Of a DNA stretch of 64,000 bases, positions 25,101-37,100 are shown piece after piece. Source of the stretch: Ricordea florida (lineage: Eukaryota; Cnidaria; Anthozoa; Corallimorpharia; Ricordeidae). The notes beneath the pieces were generated by a model. The model ran no database searches. It was not told the origin of the DNA and was given only the letters and a program-made list of their open reading frames with translations. Each line of letters starts with the position of its first letter. Position 1 is the stretch's first letter. The stretch covers positions 10,141,805 to 10,205,804 of the forward strand of contig OX453287.1 of assembly GCA_949710005.1 (NCBI GenBank). The letters run 5' to 3'. The position numbers were made by a program, and so were the translations under genes.

Positions 25101-28100
25101 AACCACCCCTTCCTATACCACAAATAAGACCAACAAACAGGCCAAATTTACAGCCTCTAATTATTCCTCAATCAATTCCTGGGACACCACCAGGTTCACC
25201 AGATAGATATAGACCAGGAACACCGCCAGGCCCACCTCCCCCAAATCAACCCACAATAAATATTAATAAAAATAAAAAACATGACTCGATTAACAATACA
25301 AAACAAACTCCTTTTTTAGGAAATGTATTAAACAAGTTTTGGGATTTTCTAAAACCATATATTCCTGAAAAAGTAAAAAATAAAACAGAGGAGCTAGCTA
25401 AAAATTTTATAGAAAGATATAAAAAAGTAAATGAAATAAACCAACCCAAAAATCAACCAAAACAAACAAAATCAAAAAGAGATTACGAGAAGGAGGGGGC
25501 AAGACCAAAAACAAAAATACCTAATAGAGAGAAAGAAGAAGAATTCATTATCAAAGAAAATGTAAAAAAATTCAAAAATGGCTATTTGAAACAACATACT
25601 ATAGATGGCAAAAAAGGATATTCTATTGAAGAATTCATGAAAAAAATAAAAACAAAAGTTATAGGTATTATTAATAAAGATAAGAAACCAAATAAGGTTA
25701 AGGTTATACTATCAGCTAAGTTTGTAAAAAAATCTCTTTTACAACAAAACAAAAACACTGAAGAATTGGAAAAATACTTTCATGCTAAGCCAATAATAAT
25801 TATTGAAGAAAGCGATTTATCAACAAAATATAATGATATAATTAAAAATATAATTGACGAGGTTGAAAAATTTCAAGAAAATACAGATTCTGGAGTTTTT
25901 GAATTTGATTCTGTAGTGCGCTTTGATATTGGGATAGCTCCTTATTCAGTTACTTTTGGGAGTTCATATATACCAACACCAAAAAGATTAGCAGCAAAAA
26001 AAGCTACTATTAACATAAAAAATAAGTGTGAAGACTGTGGTCAACTTACACTAACAGAGGCGGTGTTCCCGAGAAAACACCATAGAGAAAGAGTAAATAA
26101 TGAATTGTTGGAAAATTGTAAAAAATTAGACTTTTCTGGCATTGAAGGGGCAATGTCATTAAAAGATTTTAACAAGTTTGAAAAACAAAACACATATCCA
26201 GTTAATGTATTGAAATATGATGAAAAAGATGATAAAATATATCCTGCAAGATTAAGCAATAAATGTTATTGTATGAAAGAAGAAAAATGTAAGAATTGTA
26301 GTTGTATGAAAAAAGATTGTAAGAAAAAACAGAAATGCAAGAAAGAAGGCTGTATAAAACATGAATGTGAAGAATGTGGCTGTAATAAATGTGATTGTAA
26401 TAATTATGAATGTAAGTTATGTGATTGTAAAGTTATAACGTTAATTTTAATAAATAATGGTGAAAAAAGTCACTATGTTTTAGTAAAAAATGTTAGCAGA
26501 CTTTTATCATCTGAAATTGATAAAAATAAGAACAAAAAACATTTCTGTATTAGATGTTTCAACTCATTTTATGATGAAAGGATTTTACAAGAACATAAAG
26601 AATACTGTGATTCACACGGTGAAGTTAAAATAAAAATGCCTATGAATGCTGATGGAAGTCCAAAATTTATTTACTTTAAAAATTTTAAAAATAAAATGCG
26701 ATTACCTTTTAGTATTTATGTAGATTTTGAAAGTTACCTAATACCAATAAAATCTTGTTCACCAAATGAAACTAAAAGCTTTACTAAAAATTACCAAATG
26801 CATAAAGCATCAGGATTTTGCTATTATATTAAATGTTTTGATGAAAGTATATTACCAAATGATTTTAAAAAGTGTGTGAAGTATACCGCAAAATCTGATG
26901 ATGAGGATGTTGCACAGATATTTACAGAATATTTAGAAAGAGATGTTAGGAAAATTTTTATGTTAATAGAAGAAAGAAAGAAGAAGTTTGAATTTTATAA
27001 TAAGAAGAATATGCCAGAAATTGATAAAAAAGATTACGAAAACTCAACTAATTGTCATATATGTAACCGCAAATTTTTTGAAAGTGACGAAGAAGATTTT
27101 AAAAAAGTAATAGATCATTGTCATCTTACTGGGAAATACAGAGGAGCGGCGCATAATAAGTGTAACTTAAAATATGTGATTCCTAAATTTATTCCAGTAA
27201 TAATTCACAATCTTTCTGGGTATGATTCTCATCTATTTATTAAGAATCTTGGTAAAACAAAGGGCAAAATTGATTGCTTAGCCTGCACTGATGAAAAGTA
27301 TATTAGTTTCTCAAAGCAAATTTTAATTAATTATGATTGTGGGGGTGATAGCGATGATAATGATGATGAGGATGAAGATGTAGATAAAGATGGAAACACA
27401 AAAACTATTACTAGAAAAATAAGATTCATTGATTCTTATAAATTTATGCAAAGCTCTCTTAGCGGATTAGTTGACAATCTTACAAAATGTGGAAAATGTG
27501 AATCATGTAAACCAGGAAAATGTTTGAAAAGATATATGAAAGATGGAAAGATTATTAATTTTGATGGCGTTGGTAATTGTGATCAATGTAAGAATTGTAA
27601 GTTATCAAGCAGCATGTGTTTTTCCCCAATAGATAAAAATATGGTAGAAACTAAAAAAAATTTCAAAGGAGAAAAGTTAAAACTATTGTTGAGAAAGGGT
27701 GTATTTCCTTATGATTATTTTGATCACATTGATAAACTTAATGAAACAGAAATACCAACAAAGAAAGAATTTAAATCAATTCTTAATAATCAAGATATTT
27801 CAGATGAGGATTATGAACATGCTAAAAATGTATGGTCAACATTTGATATGAAAACAATGAGAGACTATCATGACTTATATCTAAAAACAGATGTATTACA
27901 GCTAGTTGATGTATTTGAGAACTTTAGAGATTTATGTATTAATAATTACGATTTAGATCCAGCTCATTATTTTACATCACCCGGACTATCTTGGGATGCA
28001 ATGTTAAAATTAACTAAAGTTAGTTTGGAATTGTTTACTGATGTTAATATGTTACTTTTTATTGAGAGGGGTATTAGAGGAGGAACATCTCAAGTATCAA

Positions 28101-31100
28101 AAAGATATGCTAAAGCTAATAACCCTTATATGGTAGATTTTGAAGTAAATAAACTTATAAGTTATATTATTTATCTTGATGCAAATAACTTATATGGAGC
28201 GGGAATGAGCAAGAAATTGCCTAAAAGAGGATTTAAATGGATTCCAAATGAAGATCTCGAAAATTGGAGGGATATACCTTGTATACTTGAAGTTGATTTG
28301 GAATACCCAAAAAATCTTCATGACGATCATAAAGATCTGCCTTTAGCTCCAGAAAAACTTACTGTTAATAAAGTTAAGAAATTAATACCAAACCTATTTG
28401 ATAAGAAAAGATATGTAGTTCATCATGAAGATCTAAAATTTTATGAAAGCCAAGGATTAAAAATAACAAAGATATATAGGGGAATTAAATTTGAAGAGTC
28501 TGATTGGTTAAAACCTTACATTGATTTGAATACTAAATTGAGAGCACAAGCTAAAAATGACTTTGAAAAAGATTTCTTCAAACTTATGAATAACTCTGTA
28601 TTTGGGAAAACTATGGAAAATCTTAGAAAAAGGATAGATGTTAGATTAGTTAATAATATAGAATCAGCTAAAAAATTAATAGGAAAACCAAACTTTAATC
28701 ATTTTACTATCTTTTCTGATGGCCTAACCGCTATAAATATGAAGAAAACAGAAATAATATTTAATAAACCAATTTATGTGGGGTTTTCAATTTTAGATTT
28801 AAGTAAACAAATAATGTATGACTTTCATTATAATTATATTAAAGAGAAATATGGAGAAAAAGCTGAATTACTTATGACTGATACTGATAGTCTTGTATAT
28901 AAAATAGAAACTAAAGATTTCTTCAAAGATATAAGTTCAGATGTAAGAGAAAAGTTTGACACTAGTAATTACCCTAAAGAACACCCATCTGGAATTGAGA
29001 CAGGCGTAAACAAAAAAGTAATTGGAATGTTCAAAGACGAGTTTGGGGGAAGTATACCTACTGAATTTGTGGGTTTGGGGGCTAAACAATATGCCATATT
29101 AATGGATAATGGTAAAGAGATAAAGAAGAATAAAGGAACAAAGAAATTAGTTGTTAAGAAAACAATAAGTTTTAATGATTTTAAAAATTGTTTGGATACT
29201 AAAGAACCGCAAATGAGATTACAAAATTTAATTGGTTCAAAACTACATGATATTTACACAAAAACAGTTAATAAAAAAGCACTATCTGCTGATGATGATA
29301 AGAGAATAATTTGTAAAGATGGAATTCATACTCTTCCATATGGACATTATCTTACCAAAACAGAATTAGGAGGCAACTCAGTATCATAAGGAATAACTTG
29401 TAACTCTTCCCTTACAAAACCCCTTCTTGGCCCATCCGTTAAATAATATAAAACTGGTTGATTGGATGAAATCATACTTTTAGAAATATAATAAACTTTT
29501 ATGCTCCAAATAGGATCAGTAGCTCGCCTTTTTTCACCACCTTCAAGTTCACCGGGGTATAATAAATATCTAACTTTAACCTCTGGGGGTAGTCTAATCT
29601 CATCAATACCTACAACTCGATTATATCTTTTAGTTTCAATATCAACCTCTTTCAGTTTTATAGCCTCATCAGGTTCTTTCCCAGTTATTCTAGTTTTTGT
29701 ATTATTCAAGGTTTTTAAAATATCAGGCAATCGTTTCACCCAAACTCTCGATCTTTCATCACTAACCATTTATTGTGCATATTGATGACTAAATAATCTT
29801 TCACCTAATATTTTGTTTGCATTTTCTACAAATGCTTGGGCCCTATGATTTCCAGCTTCACTTCTCTGTATTTTAACATTATGATAATTCATAAGTTTTG
29901 TAACCTCACCCATAAATTCTTTTCCTGGATCAACCATTAATGTTTTAGGATATTTTAACTTCCTGGAATATATTTTTTCAAAAGAATTTGAAATTTCTCG
30001 GCTTTCTTTTGTGGTTAATGGCTCTGCATCTTTATATCTAGAAGCAACATCAACCACAACTAATGCATATTTATATGTTTTTCTTCCAACTCTATCATAC
30101 GGCAAAAATAATAAATCTGCTTGGTGAATTTGATTCGGTTTATCCACAACCCAGTGTGGACTAGGTATATATTTAGGAGCTGGAAGATATATTTGCCATA
30201 TTGCTTGTTTTTTAAGCCATTGTTTTGCTACATCTTCACTTACTTTTGCCTTTTCAGCCAATTTATGAATTGCAGAATATCCTTTCCAATATCCCCCAGT
30301 TGAATAATATATTTTTATTAATTTTGAACTCATTTAAAGATTAGCCAAAGTAACTTATAAATCAAATATGACGTCTGAAAAAATTAATCCAAACAGAATT
30401 CCTAGAGAACCCTTTGGTTTGAAGGCAGAATCAACATTGAATAGAATTACTTTAAATCCATCCTCAGCTACCCCCGGTGAAACATTATATATAAATATTC
30501 CAAAACTTTTTGAGAATTTGGTTATTGTTCCTGGAACTGTATCTCTTCTATTTGACTTGGTTGTTGATGGGCATGCTAATAATACACTTGTGAATAATGT
30601 GGGTAGAAATCTTGTATATAGGCTTAAAGTTCTTTTTGGTGGTGAAACATTACAAGATACACAAAGATATGATCTATTTCAAACCTATCATGATTTATTC
30701 TTAACCGATGAAGAGCGCGAAGATAGATTAAAACAAGGAATTTCTTCCGAAAATATGAGAAAACTTAGAACAAAAGCGGGTGATAAAAAAACACAAGATG
30801 TAAAAGAAGTAGCTCTTGCTGAAGTACATAATACAAAATATAGAATACCAATAAATCATCCAATTTTAAACGATCATGGTGTTTTTTATCCGAAAGCATT
30901 AGAAAATCATCTAATATTTGAGATTACACTTGCTCCAATTAATAATATTGTTAATTATTCTGATACAACTAAAACACCATCATATTCAATAAAAAACTTA
31001 GAGTTAGAATATTCTTCAATTTCAAGTGAATACTTGGCTCGTGAGGCACAAGCTACATATCAAGTTGGTAAAGGATTCTTTTATGAAAATGTTACTTTAC

Positions 31101-34100
31101 ACAAAACTTTTACATTTTCCATAGGTGGAGATGGTGTTATTAATCAACATATTAATTTACCAAGAAGATCAATGACTGGAGTATTATGTTTATTTACAAT
31201 AGCAAGCGCAGCAGGAGCACGAGACTCTGAAAATTTTTATAACCCAGGTATAACTTCTGTTAATATAGATGTTGATGGGGTTCCAAACCGAGTATATTCT
31301 AGGGGAATGATTCCATCAGATCTTTGGGAGTCAGTAAAGAAACGATTTAATAGAGATAATGTTTATAACCCCCCATCATTAAAGGAAAAGAATTTTTATG
31401 CTGATAAGTTTGCACTTTGGGTTGATATGAGAACTCATCCAGATAATCTAATTCATGGTGGTGGTTTAGCATTAAATAATACACATGATGGTGTAAAACT
31501 AGAAATTAAGAGAAAACAAGGTGGATCTGGTACTATAACCTGTCATATGTTTGTTGTGGCTGATGCAATGATGGAAATAATGAATTCAGGTTTGAGATCT
31601 ATAAAGTACTGAAGAGACTTAAAAAACTTATGTTATGATACAAATATCATGGAAGATCTAAGAGAAAAATTACCATTCCATTGTATCATAACTGGGCCAA
31701 CAAATTGCGGAAAAACAAAATATCTAATTGAACAACTTAGAGGGCCATTCCTAAAAATTTTTGATTACATTGTTCTAATATGCCCAACTTATTATAAAAA
31801 TAAAACATATCATAATTTTGCCCGAGGAGATAAACGTTTCTATGTATTATCACCTGATGCAAGTAATATAGATGAGATTAATGAATTATTAAGTGATTGC
31901 CAAACTTTATTTTCTGGAACAAATACATTAATAATTTTAGATGATTGTGCTGTTTCTAACGATCTGAAAAAACGATCAAACAAGTTTATAGATTTGGCAT
32001 TCTCCGGGAGACATCACGGATTATCAGTTTGGGTTCTAACTCAGCAATTAACATCCATAGCAAAACCATTCCGCGAAAATGTAGCCTGTGTTGTTACATT
32101 CCATAATCCATCACAGAAAGGTATGAAAATGTTTTTTGAAGATTATGGGGGAGATATGGATTATGAATCATGTAAAAAATTTACGCAATTATTAAAAACT
32201 GAAAAATATTCTAGGCTTTGTTTATCTTTACGCCACCCATTTAATTTTTATTTGGAGATACCCGAAGTGATTTAAAAATAATACATCTATTATCACAAAG
32301 ATGACAGAAATTGAAGATTATATAGAAGAAAAGACTGTGGTAAAAGATAATGATGATAATGAACTTGAAATAAAACAAGAATCTCTTGCCATTCTCGCGG
32401 CTCTTGGAACTACAAAGGAATATTTGGGAGTTGAAATGAGCCTGGGTGATATAAAAAAATTATCAGAAAAAGATGTAGAAAAATATTATAATCGCTATCA
32501 AGCAGTAATGGGAAAGAAAATTAACGGCGGGTTGGTAGATTCATCCCTACAATTAGTTTCTAAAATTATTTCATATTTAGTTCCGGTTGATGATATAGAA
32601 TCTCTTTGTAATGATTTGAAGAATGATGATTTGGTTAATCGTGAACTTACAAATATTGTGGGATTATTAGCATTAAAAGCGGGGAGATTGGCGGCTCTTG
32701 CTAGTGGATTATTCCAGGTTGCAAAGCATGTTAAAATAGGTAAAATACAACAAGTTACAATTACTAATACAGAGGATTATAACAAAACTGAGCAGGATAC
32801 TAAGCAAGTCTCTGATGGACATGATTTAAAGATTTCTTAATGATATCTAAAAATAATAATGTCTGAAAAAACTGAACGAAGTGAAGGAGTAACAGAAGTT
32901 GTAGAACAAATTACTAGAGATCCACCAAAAGAAGAAGTTGTTTCATCAAAAAAGAGGGAGAAAGACCCTAAAAAGGTTGCCGCTGGTAAAAAATTAGCTG
33001 AATATAATAAAAAAGCAAAAGAAGCATTAGCCAGGGAGACCCAAAGGGCAGCGGAGCAAATTAAAAAAGAACAAAATGATAATCAAGAAAATACCGAAAA
33101 TGAATCGAAAGCTTGGATTCCAGAATTATCTTTCACAACCGTATTATCCATTGTAGGAATAGGGTTTACAGCATTTGATATGTTTATGAGATATTATAAA
33201 AACAGAATACCTGATTTATCACAAGTTCCTCAATTACCACAACCACCGCCCACACAACAATCAAAAATTCCACAACCACTAGATCGTCCAAAAATTGGAA
33301 TGATGTAATCCCTAATAAGGTCTAAAGATTTCTTACTGATGTAGTAAAAAATCATGTCAAACGAAAATAAACTTGTGAAAACTGTTACTGATTCTGCAGT
33401 TCTTATTGGATTAGCGGCTGGAGTTGGTTATGTGGCTAAAAAGGTTATGAAAGAATCATTTATGAACGATCCATCCTCAAGTATTACAAATTATGCAAAA
33501 TGGGTTATTGTATTATCAGGTAGTATGTATCTAAAAACTTATTTAGAGGAACAAAAGATATTACCAAATTAACGAATAAAAAATGGCGGCAATAGCAATG
33601 ATGATCGGAGGAGCTTTATTGAATGCAACAGCATTCGTTGGTGGATCATATCTTGCAAAATATCTCTCGGGTAATAAAACAGATGCAGAAAAAATACGGC
33701 ACGATAAAGCAATGGAAAAATACCAAAAAGATTATACAGAATATCAAGAAAAAAGACAAAAACTTATTGATTGGAAAATGAAGAAAAAAGATGAAAAATA
33801 TCAAGCATCAAAAAATATTTCAACAACAAATGAAGATTTTGAATTATATAACCAAATTCATGAGCCAAAATTCTCAGATTATTATAAACCAAGCGCCAAT
33901 CAAAAGACTGGTGAAATGTTATATGTAGGTGGAGGTATGTTAGCGTTAGGTTACACAGTTAGTAAATTTTTATAGTTAGTTTTCTTACTTCAAGCATATT
34001 TAAAGATTTCTTACTGATGAGTAAAAAATCATGGATGAAGATATACCATTAGAAGATTTACCAAAAGGATCTGATGAAGATGATAATGATGAAGATAATA

Positions 34101-37100
34101 CATTTTACCAAAGCCCAAATACATCTACATCTATTGATCAAGGCTATCTTGGTTATTCAGAATATATGGCAGAAAGAAAACGACTTCAATGGGAAATAAA
34201 AGATGAAGAGAAAAAACCAAAAAATATTATAGAGAGAGATGAGGAATATGATAGAAGGATAGAAGCGGGTGAAAAACTCAAACGTTATTTTCCAAATTAC
34301 GATCCCAATGATAGGATATTTAATGTAACATTTGGAGAAGATGGTAGTATAATAGGAAAATTAAGTAGTAAGAATGATAATGTGTGGCATACAATAGTTG
34401 ATAAAGATGGGGTGATTAAGATTGAAGATTTACCAAAAACAATGAGAAAAGCTCTAGGTGCTGATTATGAAAGCATGTTGGATAGATATAATGATTTTGT
34501 ATCCCAATTGAATGAAGAAAAAGAAAAACATAATGAATTACTTTCTGCAGTACAAGGAATAGATTCACTTTTAGCAACACGAACGGAGGAGATTAGCCGA
34601 TATGAAGAAAGAGAAAAAGAACTACGTCAATTCATTGAGAGACAACAGGTAAAAAAAGCAGAAAATAAAAGTCTTTTCGATCAAACCGTTAAACAGAATA
34701 TAGAATTAAAAATACAAGCAGAAAAACTTTTGGATGAAACAAAATTATACAAAGAGGAAATAGATAAATACAAGAAGGGAAAATCTAATTCATTAAAGTT
34801 AGTAGAAAGTAATGAACGATTACAAGATGAGGTTGATAAATTAACAGAACAACTTAGAAATAAAACAATTTCTATTGATGGTCAATTATCAGATATAGAT
34901 GGTAAAAAAGATGAAATAATTAAAAATTTGCCACTTAGAGAGCGATTAAAATATATCTTTAAAAAGTATGGTTTTACAATCTTTGCTGTTTTAAGTGCAG
35001 TAGGTATAATAATTGGAGTTATAGTTTCTAATCTTTCAAAGGGGCTAAATACTTTAGGTAAAGGAGTTGGTAATGGTTTGAAAACTATAGGTAAAAAACT
35101 GGGTGAAATATTACCAGGAATGGTTGGTGCAATAGTTAGCTTTCTATTCAAAACAGCAGGTGAGGTTATTGGATTTTTAGGTAAAAATGCATGGTTGTTG
35201 ATAATGGCTGTGGTTCTATATTTTGTGGAAAATATAAAGAAGAGAAAGTAACAAATTTAAAGATAACACGTTGATCAGTAAAATACAATATGGATGACTA
35301 CAATAGAATTTATCCTGGATTACCTAATAATTCAGATCCCATTAATTTCAGACTGCAAAAATCAAGTGAAGTATTACAAAATCTTGAGAGAGAAATTAAA
35401 CATTATGAAGATGTAAGGAAACAATACAATAGAGCAAGAGGAATATTTACAAAAATAAGTGTTTGTGGCGGTATGATTTCAGTTATTCTATCTGCAAGCG
35501 GACTTGGAACTTCTCTTACAGGTTTTGGCGCTGTTGTTGGTGTACCTTTAGGTGTTGTCGGTGGAGTTTTTGGTGGATTATCGGTTGGATTTGGTATTGC
35601 TTCTAAAAAACTTTCTCATAAAGTTAGTAAACATGAACAAACAGCCGCAATTGCAAAATCAAAATTAAATACAATTAACGATTTGGTTTCAAAGGCTTTG
35701 AAAGATAATGTTATATCCGATCAAGAATTTTCCATAATTTTAGCAGAGTTGGAAAAGTTTCAAAAACTAAAACTAGAAGTTAGACAAAAATTTAATAGAG
35801 ATACACAAAAAAACTTAAACATGTCTCAGATAAGGAGAGAAGTTCGCGCAGATCTATTAAAAGAATTAACCACGCCAGGACATTAAAAATTTCATATGAA
35901 AGAACTGATGTTGGTTGCAATTGTTTTGCTGGTATTAGAAATGAAATTAATTGATAATACTTTACATCTTATTCTAGATCTAAAGACCAGATTATCAGAA
36001 ACACAAAGAATAAGATGTTATTAGACGATTTTAAAACCCGGTATCCAAACGCCAATCTTGATAAATTTACATTTGTGAATGATTCATATGGCGGATATAT
36101 TAAGTGGAAAGTTAATGGAACAACAGTTATGTCAAATGATGACCCTACTGGGAAAACATGGACTGATGGTCTTTCTAATAATTTGAAAACATTATTATGG
36201 GAAGATTTAGGTTTAGAAAAGAAAGCAAAAGGTAGTTCGTTTCCAAATAGTTTAACCATGACTAATCAAAGCTATCCTATACCAGCTATTAACTTTGATG
36301 ACTTTACAACTGATGTAACAAAAACGTTAACCTTTCTAGATATATACGTTTCAAATACTAAGAAATTCACAGCAAATATGAGAAACATATTTAAATCACA
36401 AGTTGTGACATTCAAATCTTCAAAACAAAGTAAAAAATGGTTGAATAAGCCAGATTTTAATTATTGGCCCCAACAACTTAACTTTGCGGTTTGGTGCGCA
36501 ACATCTGGTTGCGGCATAAGTCTCTTTGAAAGTCTAAATTATCCTAAAGTAATTAGCAGTTTTATAAAGTTTCATATTTATTTCACAATAAGACGAATAT
36601 TGTATGAATTGAAACTGCCCTTGCCAGATGAAAAACCTTTTTCTATAAATAATAATCCATTTAATAAAGTTGCATATAATAGATTGTGTGAAGAGTTTGG
36701 GGTTAGTACTTCAGCTGACTTTAGATGGAAAGGTGGTAGGAACAACGGATTGGGGGATCAATTTATTTATTACAGCTCAGGAGGAAATGAAAATTTATAT
36801 ATTGTAAGAAATTATGATCATGATGCAAATACTTGGCCTGGGCAAAATAAATTTTCTGATGAGGGTTATAAGGATGGAGATGGAAATTTAATCTCGTTTA
36901 TTAGAAATGATGTATTTAGTGATTTCAAATATGCTTGGTTTATTCCTATGGATGGGCATGGCCTCACCAAAGCGGGGCTTGGTAGATTAAATCGATCCGC
37001 CGAGGCTTTTGTTTACTGCATATTAGGATCACAAGTTAATACTAGAAACTCAATTTATGGTAATGGTGGCGGGGCAATAGAAACACAACAAGAATTCTTA

